From contig BCHH01000019.1 in assembly GCA_001599595.1 (NCBI GenBank), positions 64,411 to 128,410 of the forward strand: a stretch of DNA of 64,000 nt, given 5' to 3'. Shown here piece after piece: positions 32,859-44,483 of this stretch. The stretch is from Beverwykella pulmonaria. Lineage: Eukaryota; Ascomycota; Dothideomycetes; Pleosporales; Melanommataceae. The notes under the pieces are model-generated. The model was not told where the DNA came from. It did no database searches and saw nothing but the letters and a program-made list of their open reading frames with translations. The first letter of the stretch is position 1. Each line of letters starts with the position of its first letter. The position numbers and the translations under genes are program-made.

Positions 32859-35800
32859 ATGAATCCAGCGCACCGTGACGGGTGGCCGCCGACACAGGCA
32901 CCAGGGTCTGCGCAAGAGCAACAGCAAACAGAACAAGCACAAGGACAAGCCCCACGGCCCCTGGGCGCATTTGGGTACGACTCTCCTTTGCCTCCTGCTA
33001 CTCGTTCGCTGCCATCTGCCATGAAGCCAGCGGCAATGGAGATGATTTGCGCTCTAACCTTTGACTGGCTGTTTACTGACGAAGCAAGTGATCATAGGCC
33101 GAACAATGCGAGCCAGCAGCCCTCATCGCACGCGTCCCCGGTGCAAGGCGCAGGGCCCGTCCTACCTCCTCCGTCTGGTACGTAGCCCAGCAGACATCGC
33201 ATCTTGAGCGCTGCTAATTTCTTTACAGCTGCCCCATTTTACTCTTCGAGCGCTGCCTCAGCTCACAATCAAACGCTTCCCGCGCTGGCTGGCCTGACCG
33301 GACCGCCTCCTCAAGCGTCTCCACACCAGTCCGCCCAGAGACCACCTTCCTCAGAGTCAGGGCCTACCACACAAAGCCACCAAGCCACATCGCAAGGCCC
33401 TTCGTACCCGCTACCTGGTATTTCTCAAACACTCCAACAAACACAGCTGCCAGCGACAAACCAGTCCAACGACAGGGAACGAGAGCTGCTTCGTGAGCGG
33501 GAAGCCAGAGAACGAGAGATGGTAGAATCGCAAATTGCTCGACAGGCTGCACAACAGCAGGAAGAGATGGCGAAACGCGAAGCAGAGCTGAGAGATCGAG
33601 AGCTACGCGAAAGACAACAGGAGCAAGCGGCGCATGAGAATCATTCTGGCCCGATTCAGATTCACCAACCCGTTGCAGTAGCCCCGTCGACAAGAACGAT
33701 ACATGGTCCTAATGGCCTTCTGGGACAATCTGGACCTTTGAACGGCCCCAACGCCCTGGGGGCGGTCATGAGCACACCCAATGCTTCTGGTGGCATATTC
33801 GGAAATGCTCCCGTCCAACAAAGCGAAAATGCACCAAGAATGCAACATGCTGTGCAACCACCACCTCCACCACCTCAAGCTTCGATGCTGATGCCTTTTG
33901 GTGGCCCACCCGGGCAAGTGGGGATGGGTCAGGGGCAACAACCAATTCTTAATGTAAGTTTAGAGATTTACTCTGCTTTGGGTACACATGTGGATTATCA
34001 ACCATCTTGTCCTCCTGATTCCCATCTCAATCTTTGGCTTGCTCTTGAAGTTTCCGGCAAATAGTCGAAATGGTTGCTTGGTGAATCACCGGCTACAGTT
34101 TCTACTACGCCGGTTGTTACGGTTCTATTGCGGTCTTTGAGCCTATTGCTAACACTTCCCAGGATGCGCTAAGTTATCTTGATCAAGTCAAGGTCCAGTT
34201 TGCCGATCATCCGGATGTCTATAATAGGTTTCTAGACATCATGAAAGATTTTAAAAGCAGCGCAATCGATACTCCTGGCGTCATCGAGCGAGTCTCGACC
34301 TTGTTCGCGGGGAATCCGAACCTGATCCAAGGCTTCAACACCTTTCTGCCTCCTGGATACAAGATTGAATGCGGCACAAACGGCGATCCCAATGCGATTA
34401 GAGTAACCACACCAATGGGCACAATGGTCTCCACCATGTCTGCTGCAAGGCCTCTATCACCTCCTCGAAGTTCTGCCGTAAATGGCAACGCCGCGCCCCA
34501 AAACGAAAATTCTTTCTATGAGTCAGCGCAAAATCGTCATTGGCAGCAGCAGCAAGCAAGAATACAAGGACCCGAACCTCAAGAAGCCATGTTCTCCCCG
34601 AATAGCCGCAATCTCGGTCAACCGCTCTTTGGTCCACACCAGGGACAGCAAGGCCCGGCTTCTCTATCTCCGGAATTGATTACTCGTCCTCCACCAGATG
34701 CAGCTGCTTCGGCAGCTGCACTTGCCCACCAGCAGGAACAACGAGGTGTCTCGCAACTCCAAAATGCAGTTTCTGCTGCTGCAAGTCGCTCGATACTTTC
34801 ACCAAGCGGTGAAAACGCTACGCCGCTACTCAACCAGGTCATGAACGGTGCGAACCCGACTACCCAAGTTGCTAGCATTGGTGCTGAGAAACGAGGGCCT
34901 GTGGAGTTCAATCATGCCATCAGCTATGTGAATAAGATCAAGGTAGGCTTTTATACATGGAGTGTTTGCTAAGATGAATGCTAAATGACCTTTTAGAATC
35001 GATTCGCCTCTCAACCAGACATCTACAAACAATTCTTAGAGATTCTACAAACTTACCAGCGGGAATCGAAGCCTATCCAGGACGTCTACGCCCAGGTCAC
35101 CAGTTTATTCAGCTCCGCGCCCGACCTCTTGGAAGACTTCAAGCAATTCCTTCCTGAATCAGCAGCTCAGCACAGAGCTCAACAACAAGCTGCCAGACAC
35201 GCTGCAGAAGACGCGCTCATGTTGAGTAGCGTGCGCGGCGAGGCAGGTTATGCACAAGTACCGAACCCGCAGCAGACTCCACGAGCGGACACCTCGCGGC
35301 TGCCACCAATGGGCAATTTTGCGCCGACGCCGACTGCGAATAGAGACAACAAACGGAAGCGTGGCGAGCGTCAAGGCCCAGGGGCTGCGGCTGCAGCCAT
35401 GCCGACTCCAATACCACAGGAGCCTCCAACATCGAACCTTCGGGGCGGTTATGGACAAGGCGCTATTAATAAGGTACGCCGTTCGCTTTCCCTTCGTTCC
35501 CTATCGCGATTTCTGGTTTGGTTCAGTGACACCTGCGCTGACCAATTAACCTTCACTTTCCTTCGACTCTCACTCTGTCTGTTTCCACGCTTCTTTCTCC
35601 CCCTTCACTTCCCCCTCCAATCCTCCCTCCACTCTTCCCTAAAACTACTATTTGTTACTTGCATCAAACTATGGATCCCTTCAAAAGAAAGTGTAAACGC
35701 CACGCTTGTTCTAGTTCTATTAGCCCCGTTCCTAGTAGCGTCACTTCTGACCTCAACGAGCTTACTAACGGATCAAAGCGTGCCAAAACTGGTCACAGTG

Positions 35801-38644
35801 CGAAGCAGCCCATTGTTCCAGACGGCCCACCGGTCTCACCGACATTAATACCTGCGATTCCTGAACCACTTCCCCCAACGACTACCACGAGCCCTAACCA
35901 GGATGAGCTCGCATTCTTCGACCGCGTTAAGAAGTTCATCGGTAATAAGAACACGATGAATGAGTTCCTAAAGCTCTGCAACTTGTTCTCCCAGGACTTG
36001 ATCGACAAACAGCTCCTTCTATATCGCGCAAATTCATTTTTAGGAGGTAACCCAGAGCTGTTCGCGTGGTTCAAGAAATTCATGGGCGAAGATGAGGAGC
36101 AGCAGGGACAGCAATCGCGAGCAAAGATTGTTAATTCCCGTGTCTCGCTCTCGAATTGTCGTAGCCTGGGTCCGAGTTACCGATTGCTGCCAAAGAGGGT
36201 ACGTACACCGTTCTCTATTCCTTCACCTCATGCCTTTCCTTCATCCGCTCATTTTCACACTCTTCCACTCCCTGCTTCTTACTCACCATACTCCCCACAC
36301 TCTCCCAAATATTCATTACTGGAACATCTGCTTACGTTCCCGTGCCACAGGAGCGCGAACGACAATGTAGCGGGCGCGACGAACTGTGCCGTGCCGTTCT
36401 GAACGACGAATGGGCTTCTCACCCTACATGGGCGTCAGAAGACTCGGGCTTCGTCGCACATCGAAAGAACCAATTCGAAGAGGGCCTCCACCGCATCGAA
36501 GAAGAACGCCACGACTACGACTTCAACATCGAGGCATGCACACGGACGATTCAGCAGCTTGAGCCTATAGCCAACCAACTTCTCACCATGAAAGGCGAGG
36601 ACCGGGTCAACTTCCATCTTCCAGCCGGCCTTGGCGGACAGAGTGAGACAATTTACAAGCGAGTTATCATGAAGATCTACGGACGCGAGAAGGGCAAGGA
36701 TGTTATTAACGAACTCTTCTCAATGCCCTGGAGTGTGGTTCCGGTCTTGCTTCACCGCTTGAAGTCCAAGTTGGAAGACTGGAAGGCTGCTCAGCGCGAG
36801 TGGGAAAAGGTCTGGCGCGACCAAACGCAAAAGATTTTCTGGAAGTCCCTTGATCACCAGAGCTTGTCGGTTAAGCAGTTGGATAAACGACAATTTCAGC
36901 CAAAATCTCTCCAGAACGAGATCCAAGTGCGCTACGAAGAGCAGAAGCGCATGCAAGAGATCCAAGAGATTCCTCAGAACGACTACCAATTCTCATTCTC
37001 CTTCAAGGATGAAGATGTTCTCTTCGACGTTGCTCGGCTGATGCTCACCTTTGCAGAGAACAACAATGGTGCCGACTTCTCAAAGGTTATTCCGTTCATC
37101 AAAGAGTTCATCCCGCTGTTCTTCGGCATTGATGTGAATCGATTCGAACAGCGAGTCCAGAGTTTCGGTCGTGAGTCATCCACTAACGAATCTGGTGAGG
37201 ACACTCCAAGCCCCGATGACGATGTCTCTCAGAGGTCTCAAAAGCCAAAGAAGGGTGATCTGCGCCGTGGCGTTCTTGATCCCCGGGGAAAATCGCGAAA
37301 GGATAAGGAGGATAGCATTGCGTCGGCAAGCAGAGATACTACTCCAGATGTTACCTCAGCTGCTGAGGATGAGGCAAATGCCGATACTTCTAAGTCGAAC
37401 ACCCGGGACGAGCGAACCCCTGCTCAATGGGTGGAGTATTCAACCTTACCAACCGCATTTGAGGACCGCGACTTGAACCACGACGACGAGTACTTACGCA
37501 CCGAGTACAACATGTACGCAAACTCGTCGATATACTTCTTCTTCCGCATGTTCGTGTATCTCTACGAGCGGCTCCTAAAGCTGAAGGAGAACGAAGACAA
37601 TGTCCGGAGGATCGTCGCATGCGCAAAGGAGCACAAGCCGGCGCATGAGCTCAAGATGTTGGACAAGGCCCCATCCGACTTCTTCAAGAACACCTCTGAA
37701 TCCGCCAACTACTACCAACAGATTCTTGACATGTTCCAAGATCAGATCCTCGGCGACGTAGACATGACTCAAATCGAAGAAACGTTACGACGCTACTACC
37801 TGCAGTGCGGATGGCAATTGTACTCGTTCGACAGACTCCTCAACTCGCTTGTGCGGTTCAGTTTGGCGGTGGTCAGCCACGATAGCAAGGACAAGACGCT
37901 CGATATCTATAATCTATTCAAGAAGGACCGAGTGAACGAATCTACGACTCACAAAAATGAGATCACATACAGGAAAGCTGTGGAAAAGTTTGCGAAGGAC
38001 GCCGACACTTATCGAATCACCTATGTAAGTTTCGTTACATTTTACTACAATCTGCACACTAACCTCTCATCTAGGATCCTGTCAAAATGGAGGCGTATGT
38101 GCGCTTATTCAAAAAGGACGACCCAACCTTTGACTTCAAAAACCTCGACCGCGTAAAGCATTGGCGGGCCTACGTCGCCTCTTACATGTCCGTTGAGCCC
38201 ACCGAGGAGCTCGATGCCACCCGCGTTAGGATACCTTATCTCAAGAACCGCTTCGCGAAGATGGATGACTTTTCTCCCGATGACCGCCTCGCTCAGGTGA
38301 AGTACATGGACAAAATCACGGTTTCCATCAGCCCAGCTGCGTACACGATGAAGTTTATAGCCAGCGAGCCGTATGGCAGTGGTGGCGTCCAGTATTTTAT
38401 CCAGCCAGATGCCACGCGGGCGGGCTTGAAGGAAACTGTACCGAAGCCGGTGGAGGAGTACAAAGCTCTCAGCGATGCGAGACGGGATCGTGCTCAAGAG
38501 CTGCTGATCCGAAACAACAAATGGATGAAGGACCTAAGCCGTGACGAAGTCGACGCGCGCAAACTTGCCTTGAAGCATGACCTCGAAGTAGGCACGAAGA
38601 GTGCTGACAGCGATGGCGAGGATGTAGATATGGCGAATTCTTAA
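32859..38644 (+). CDS. SIN3: SIN3 transcriptional corepressor scaffold
   Basis: Seven exons: 32859..33177, 33229..33953, 34163..34942, 34997..35473, 35779..36198, 36351..38024 and 38075..38644, about 1654 residues. Three paired amphipathic helix domains: PAH1 after [19 protein letters not shown] (about 349-415), PAH2 at [19 protein letters not shown] (about 597-665) and PAH3 at [18 protein letters not shown] (about 800-865). The histone-deacetylase interaction region follows ([20 protein letters not shown], then [17 protein letters not shown]), then the long conserved C-terminal region. SIN3 scaffolds the Rpd3-type deacetylase complexes. The acceptor of intron 4 is inferred at 35778 because it gives [12 protein letters not shown] in frame after a TACTAAC branch site; other acceptors break frame. 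The N-terminal 350 residues are Gln/Pro-rich with an Arg/Glu helix and are less certain; the short hydrophobic run near residue 65 is odd. Confidence 0.92.
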
Positions 38645-39294
38645 GCACGGCTATTCACGAGATTGTATGGAAGAGATTATGGGTACATTGCGTTATGTTA
38701 GGCACTTGGATGGTCATTCCTTAGGCGTATTGGTGGAGAGACATGCCAAAAGGTCGCTGACTTGGATATCTTAATAGGCTCTTGGCTCTGGATGCGTGGT
38801 GTGTTTTACATGCATGAGCAGCGTGGAACCGGTCGGCGTAGTTTGCAGATATGGGGAAGGCCAATGGCATATTCTTCGATACACCCTCCTCAACATATTA
38901 TCTTGTTTCTGTTTCACTTGAGACATTATTCAAATCTCTTGAGTTGTGATATGATGTTCGAATGCATGAGTCCAATATATATAGCTCGTGTACAACAATC
39001 GAGGGCTGTTGACTGAGCATGAGTGATGATTGCGGGGTGCTTCCATGTGCTTTTGAACCCCGCTGTCGTCATCCGACCCTTTTATCTCGAACATCATCAC
39101 CTTAACATCACGACTTGACGAATTGCTCTCGCTCATTGAGTGCTATTGCAAATTCTTCACGAATAAGTTCAGACTCTCCTTCGGGCAGTCACATACGCCT
39201 GGATTGATCGCAACAGCAACCCCCACTCCTCCATCCTCCATCTACACGTCCACACCGGTTCTCGGCATTCCCGGAGCTTCGGAAGCTCTCAATC
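38645..39294. other. Spacer between SIN3 and DsbA-like gene
   Basis: A 650-bp spacer with the SIN3 3' flank and the promoter of the next gene. Frames of up to 84 codons show no recognisable protein. Confidence 0.55.
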
Positions 39295-39978
39295 ATGGCT
39301 CTAGCACCAAAGTTCGCTGGACAGAAGCTCGCGTCCTCGTCCATCCAGCCCAAAGCAGTGCACACACTCGAGCTCTGTACGTACCATGTCTCCTCCTATG
39401 CCAATCTGCAACTAACCCCCGTTCTAGACCTCGACTACGTCTGCCCCTTCAGCGCGAAGCTCTTCAACACAATTTACAACACGCCTCTCCGCGCCACCTT
39501 TCTCGAAAAGTACTCCTCAAACCTCGTCACCATCTTCCGGCAGCAAATCCAGCCGTGGCACCCATCCTCAACGCTCGTCCATGAAGCCGGTTTCGCCGTC
39601 CTCCGCTTATCCCCCACAAAATTTTACGAGTTTTCTGCTGCGCTGTTCGCGCAGCAAAAAGACTTCTTCGATGTCAACGTCGTGAATGAAACGCGCAATG
39701 CGACGTACAAGCGGCTGGCGAAGATTGCGGGGAGTGTAGGTGTGGATGAGGGGCAAGTGTATGAGCTGTTGCATATTAGTGATAAGCCCGCCGAAGATGG
39801 GAGCCTAAACACCGGGAATGGGGTTACAAATGATGTTAAAGTGCAGGTCAAGGCTAATAGGTTGGTGGGTGTGCATGTCACACCCACGGTGGTCTTTGAT
39901 GGAGTGGTTGTGGGGGATATTTCTAGTTCGTGGAGTGTGGAGCAGTGGGAGGAGTGGTTGGGGAAGAATGTTGTGTGA
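39295..39978 (+). CDS. DsbA/thioredoxin-fold protein
   Basis: Two exons, 39295..39376 and 39428..39978, about 210 residues. The 51-nt intron (GTACGT donor, ACTAAC branch, CTAG acceptor) is a multiple of three and stop-free, so retention would insert 17 residues; splicing gives VHTLELYLDYVCPFSAKLF, the expected first strand and active site of a DsbA-like thioredoxin fold. The motif is C-P-F-S, with one cysteine where disulfide oxidases have two. The cis-proline loop is VHVTPTVVFDG near residue 180. The helical insert lies between. No signal peptide is evident, so a cytosolic redox or glutathione-linked role is possible but unproven. The next gene is convergent, 281 bp away. Confidence 0.82.
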   Translation: MALAPKFAGQKLASSSIQPKAVHTLELCTYHVSSYANLQLTPVLDLDYVCPFSAKLFNTIYNTPLRATFLEKYSSNLVTIFRQQIQPWHPSSTLVHEAGFAVLRLSPTKFYEFSAALFAQQKDFFDVNVVNETRNATYKRLAKIAGSVGVDEGQVYELLHISDKPAEDGSLNTGNGVTNDVKVQVKANRLVGVHVTPTVVFDGVVVGDISSSWSVEQWEEWLGKNVV

Positions 39979-40259
39979 CTAGGGGTAGGGAGGGAGAAGG
40001 GGAGGCTGTAGGGTGAGTGTGGGGGGTGTGGAGGTGAGGATATTGAAGGGTTGTTGGCAGTGGAAATACTGGGGAAGATACTGCAATCCAGGTCCGGCTC
40101 CTCAATATGTAGGTGTTCAAGCGGTAACAAACTGTTTTAGTGCTCTGTGAGTATGCAGTCCTGGCCTTCTTTAAGCAACAAATTGTATGCAACAAAGATA
40201 CTTACTTTCCAACTTACACTCTTCCAAGAGAGCACCCTCCTCCATTGGCCTCAAATTGT

Positions 40260-41545
40260 CTAACTAGGATTATTCCACTTCTCCCACTGCGCACTCCGTC
40301 CCTCTACCACGCCTTCATACCCAACCGCCTTCGCAAAGTCCCTCAAAAATAACCACCTCAACTTCCTCGTCCATCCCATTTCCAGAAACCGATTTGCTTT
40401 CTTGGGAAAAAAATCCACAACCCCACTCAACGTCTGATCGTGGGCAACCGCGACAAGAATATTATCCCTCGCATCCGCCCCCTGCAGCTTCTCTATCGTC
40501 TCTGCCGCCGCCTTTGGATCGTAGTGCACACCGGAATCACTGATGCCATAGAAGGGCTGCGAGGCACTCCCGTTCCGCAAGATCTTCTCGAAGAGTGCCC
40601 CGGGACAGGGAGTTTGAGGGGCGGTCAGACTGGTAAACGGATTCGGCGCGATGTTCTCGGGCAGCGGTCTGTATCTCGAGGGTCTCAACTCCCCGGCGTG
40701 ATGGCACGAGTCGCCCCCCATGAAGATGAAAGAATCCGGGTCTGACGTCACTCTCGCGAGACCGCCCATGTGACCCACCGCATGGCCTGGCATGTCGAGC
40801 AAGTAATACGACCCATCGCCGAAGTAGTCGAATGCTTTGAACTGCCCGATTTTCACGACGCCGGCGGTGTTTAGGGAGAAGGAAAGTTCGCGGAGGGGGC
40901 GGCCTTCGTAGTCTGATTCTAGGAGCGTAGAGTTTGGGTTTGAGGGGTAGCCGGGGAGGATATTTGCACTAAAGCCGGGGCCGACGATAAGTGCGGTATG
41001 ATTATCAAACGTGGACGGATCGCCCTATACCCCATCCGTCATTATTGAACCCTGGATGTTATGGAAGAGGGAATGGATGCGAGACTTACGACGTGGTCGA
41101 AGTGCCAATGGCTCCAAATCAGCGCCTCCAGGTTTGAAGCATTAAATCCGCCATCTTCAAGTATCTCCCTAACACCTTTCTCGACGCTGAGTTCTCCAGC
41201 GCCTCCACTTTTGAACTGCTCGAGCAGCACGGGAGCTGCGTTCTCCCAGTCTTTGCGGACGCCGAGGTCGAAGAGGAGATTTCGCTCAAGCTTGGGGTGT
41301 TGGATTAGGAAGGACCAGGAGGGCGCGGCAACGTATTTGTTTCCTGGGATTTCCGGGGTGAAGAAGGTGGGCGTGCCAGGGATGCCGCTCACGGAGGTCG
41401 TGGTGTCGATTATGGAGACAGAGACGGTGTTGCACGAGGGCGGAATGCCAAAGATGGGGAGGGGAATGGGATGCAACCTCATATTGATTAAGAGGTGGGA
41501 TAGTCTGGAGGAGCTAGGAAGATATACGCAGATGTTGATGTCCAA
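40260..41545 (-). CDS. Metallo-beta-lactamase-fold hydrolase, lactonase-like
   Basis: Two exons on the minus strand: 41545..41090 and 41024..40260, with a 65-nt intron (GTAAGT donor, TATAG acceptor). About 406 residues from the first ATG, or 385 from the ATG at 41482 (MRLHPIPLP), which I consider at least as likely. The metal site reads SHWHFDHV (HxHxDH), PGHAVGHMGG (third His), GGDSCHHAGE (bridging Asp) and VAHDQT (last His). This HxHxDH-H-D-H order is that of AHL-lactonase-type metallo-beta-lactamase proteins, which open lactone rings, but substrates in fungi vary. The intron falls directly after the HxHxDH motif. No signal peptide or membrane helix is clear. It lies tail to tail with the DsbA-like gene. 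Confidence 0.87.
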
Positions 41546-42648
41546 CGAAGAGGAGTGATTGTGTATGGAGCCTTATTTACAGGACAAGCCAAGTTTATAT
41601 ATTGAGGTGGACTGAGAGGGGTATTTGGAAATAGGCAAAGGCATGGGGGTGGTTCCATCATCATATTTCCGAGAATACATCTCTTTTCGCGACGAACTTG
41701 TGAAGGGTCGCCTGGATGCTTGGAAAACAGCACACCTCATTACGAGAATGACGGAAGAGTGTCTGGCATTGCAGCGCTCGAAACTACCTCTTTGAGTTCT
41801 AAGCCGCGAAGCCGCGAAGCAGCGAAGCGTCCGCCATGGGAGGCGGGAAATGACAGACTGCTTCGTCTTTCGGAGGTCTCTCGCGCCCTCCTCGCGCTTA
41901 CAGATAATAACGAATTAGGCAACAGGCAAACCTTTGCTTACCTGGAAATTGAACACTAGCGCACTCCTACAGCACCAGGCACCGGGAAAGGCACTGTCGG
42001 CCACTTCTTTCCTCCATGTACCTTTTTCGTGTAACATCGAGGGCGGAGGAATATGCAGCCGCCTGGATAAACTTTCAGTTTTCTGCGCGAGAATTTCGCG
42101 AGGTAAGCATGTTGCCGCATTAGGTAATCCTCTAGACTGTCGATTACATTACCGCAGTAACTCGATGTTCGGAGACTTTCGACTCCCTTTTTGGCTGTCG
42201 CCGCTTTTGGAGCCATTTTCAGTGCTAAGTCTAACCAGTTTTTGCGAAGCTTGCTCTAGAAGCTAAGTAAGTACTAGGAGAACATCAATGATTTGTTCAA
42301 AGTAGCACTCTGGATTCCATGTAGATCAGGACTAGTCTTGATCACGTGTTGTTCCGGAACCCGCTCTTCGTGTAACATTATCTTTGTAAGCATCCTGTCC
42401 AATCAGGGGGGATCTCCAAGAAAAAAACTCTAGCAAGCGCACGGATCCAGAAATGCTCCCCAGGCGTCCCTAGATCCCTGTGCAAGATCAGTACACTACC
42501 CACGCCGCACAATCTGTGAACAAACTTCGGACGATCGAAATTTGTACAGCTGAAGGCAAGAATCCAGTTCGACCTACTACTCAAGTCCCAGGCGCATGAA
42601 TAGGTCGGATTGTAATAAGAAGGCTGACTTCGACGATCACTCTTCTAG
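41546..42648. other. Spacer upstream of the TPR-retropepsin gene
   Basis: A 1.1-kb head-to-head spacer. An 86-codon minus-strand frame (42216..41956, starting MAPKAATAKKG in a good ATG context) is not recognised and has no splice support; I do not call it. A short GCGAAGCCGCGAAGCAGCGAAGC imperfect repeat lies near 41804-41828. Confidence 0.5.
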
Positions 42649-44288
42649 ATGCGTTTCATTTTGGGCAAGGAAAGAAAACAACCACCAGCGGCCCAAGACT
42701 CAGCCGAGCTAGCTGAGCTTGATCGTCTCTTTGACGAAGCACTAGACTTCGGCCGCAACGACAACCAACCAGAAGCGGAAAAAAGACTGCAGAAATGCAT
42801 AACCGGATACAGCAAGTCACTTTCACTCAATTATGAAATGGCGTCCTCATCACATGATTACCTCGCCAGGTCATATGAACAAATGCTTCGTTGGGCCGAG
42901 GCCGAAGCACACTTCAAGATGTGTGCGTCAATCCGCACAAAGTATTACGGCCCTTCCCATCCGGCAACATTGAGGGCGGTAACCGCAGTAGTTGGCGTAC
43001 TGTTGAGCCAGAAGAAACCAGAAGATGCCAGGAAGAAGGCGAAAGGTCACCTAGGGAAACTTGATCCAAACCTAGCTTCATGTGAGAAGTTCACATTGGT
43101 CTTGGAGCTCGGCAAGGTCTATACAAACCTCCGCCGTTACGAAGAGGCTCTGTCTTTCCACCAGCAAGCATTGAAGGGACTGGAAGAGACTGTGGGGCTG
43201 AAGCATACACAAACAATCTACGCACAATACTTCCTCGGCAAACTCTACGCAGAAATGCGACGACTAACAGATGCTGAAAGCGCTCTGAAGTTAGCGCAAG
43301 AGATCTGTGAAAACACGTGGGGAGTCAAGGGTGCCCACTATCGCATGGTTACCTTTGCCTTGGGGTCCGTGCAAGTAGATATGTACAAGTTTGTTGAAGC
43401 TGAGCAAACATTGACATCTGTACTACCAGCTTCTAAAAATGACGTCCATCATATTAGCTGGACAGAGCACTATGTTCCAGCCGTACACGATTTGATTCGA
43501 GTGTACAACAGCCTACATAGGCAGGAGGATGCTCAAAAAGTGCGGGCGTGGATGAATGGAGAGATAGAGTCGGTGCAATGGGTAAACGTTCCTAAGGCAC
43601 AGGCAACTGGTATTTCTGAAAATTCAGCACCGCAGAGCAGTGAAGAAGTAAGATTCTTGCTTGTCGTTGAAGGGAGTGAAATATTAACGGGCGCAGTCGT
43701 TCCATTGGGATATCAAAATCATTGACGCCAAAGGCAATCCCGTACTTGCTACTGCCTTACTAGATACCCAATGTCAAAGTGGTAACTGGATCTCGCAACG
43801 CCTCGTGGAGCGCCTTGGCAAGTCTTCGTCTATTTCTTGGGACTTGAGTGCCCCCAGTATTGTTGATGCGAGTGGTAACTCTGTCCGAGCGTCCGGAGTG
43901 GTAACTCTGGAATTCAAACGACATCGCGGGAACCGATTTTTTCAGAGTCAATTCTTTGTATTTCCTCCATCTTCGGATCACTTTGACGTCATATTTGGAG
44001 TCGAATACATCGTACAGGAGAATCTTGTGAGCGTGAACGAGAATGCTTTGGTCCCGCTAGTTCTACACAAGAAGATTGGCGAGAGTGAGTTCATATGTTA
44101 CGTTATTACGAACCAAAGCTGATACGCTATAACTAGATGACAAAGCTGCAATAGCTATAGCAGAAGAAAAGAGGCGACAAGAAAGAGCTGCTCTAGAGGC
44201 TAGACGCCAGGCTGCTCAGTCGGGGTCTGCGTCGCAAGGCCAGGTCTCACAAGGCAGTGGATCGCAACAAGGTGGACAAAGTTCATGA
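42649..44288 (+). CDS. TPR protein fused to a retropepsin-like domain
   Basis: Three exons: 42649..43647, 43697..44084 and 44137..44288, about 512 residues; introns of 49 and 52 nt with GTAAGA and GTGAGT donors. Exon 1 encodes helical repeats of the kinesin-light-chain/TPR type (for example LARSYEQMLRWAEAEAHFK, LGKVYTNLRRYEEALSFHQQ, LGKLYAEMRRLTDAESALK). Splicing adds a beta-rich domain: IKIIDAKGNPVLATALLD, then TQCQSGNWIS, an edge FKRHRGNRFFQSQFFVF and DVIFGVEYIV. That order matches a retroviral-type aspartic protease fold, but the catalytic D-T/S-G reads D-T-Q (Asp356) and the later G-R-D-like turn is G-V-E. A Lys/Arg/Ala helix and Gly/Ser/Gln tail end the protein. Function is unknown; it may bind or cleave peptides. 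The domain could also be inactive. No reverse transcriptase or integrase is nearby, so it is not a retroelement. Confidence 0.8.
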
Positions 44289-44483
44289 ACTAAACGGGCA
44301 TTCATGAGAGATATGGAATTTCAGAAAAACGCTTATATGAATAGTTTAGCCGCCTCCGAGAAACATTGCTTCGCCTCCAATACCTTCTCAATAATTGATT
44401 GATACCATTTAGTCTTGGAAGTCTAGACCTATTAACAGACCTCTCAGAGTTCACGGCGACTCGTAGTCAGCCTCTAAAGAGCA

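Noticed and set aside
41956..42216. 86-codon minus-strand frame beginning MAPKAATAKKG
   Set aside because: Good ATG context, but the protein is unrecognised and no splice or neighbour evidence supports it.
43697..44084. Retroelement remnant, because of the retropepsin-like domain
   Set aside because: The domain splices cleanly in frame to a TPR exon and no reverse transcriptase, RNase H, integrase or terminal repeat is nearby.
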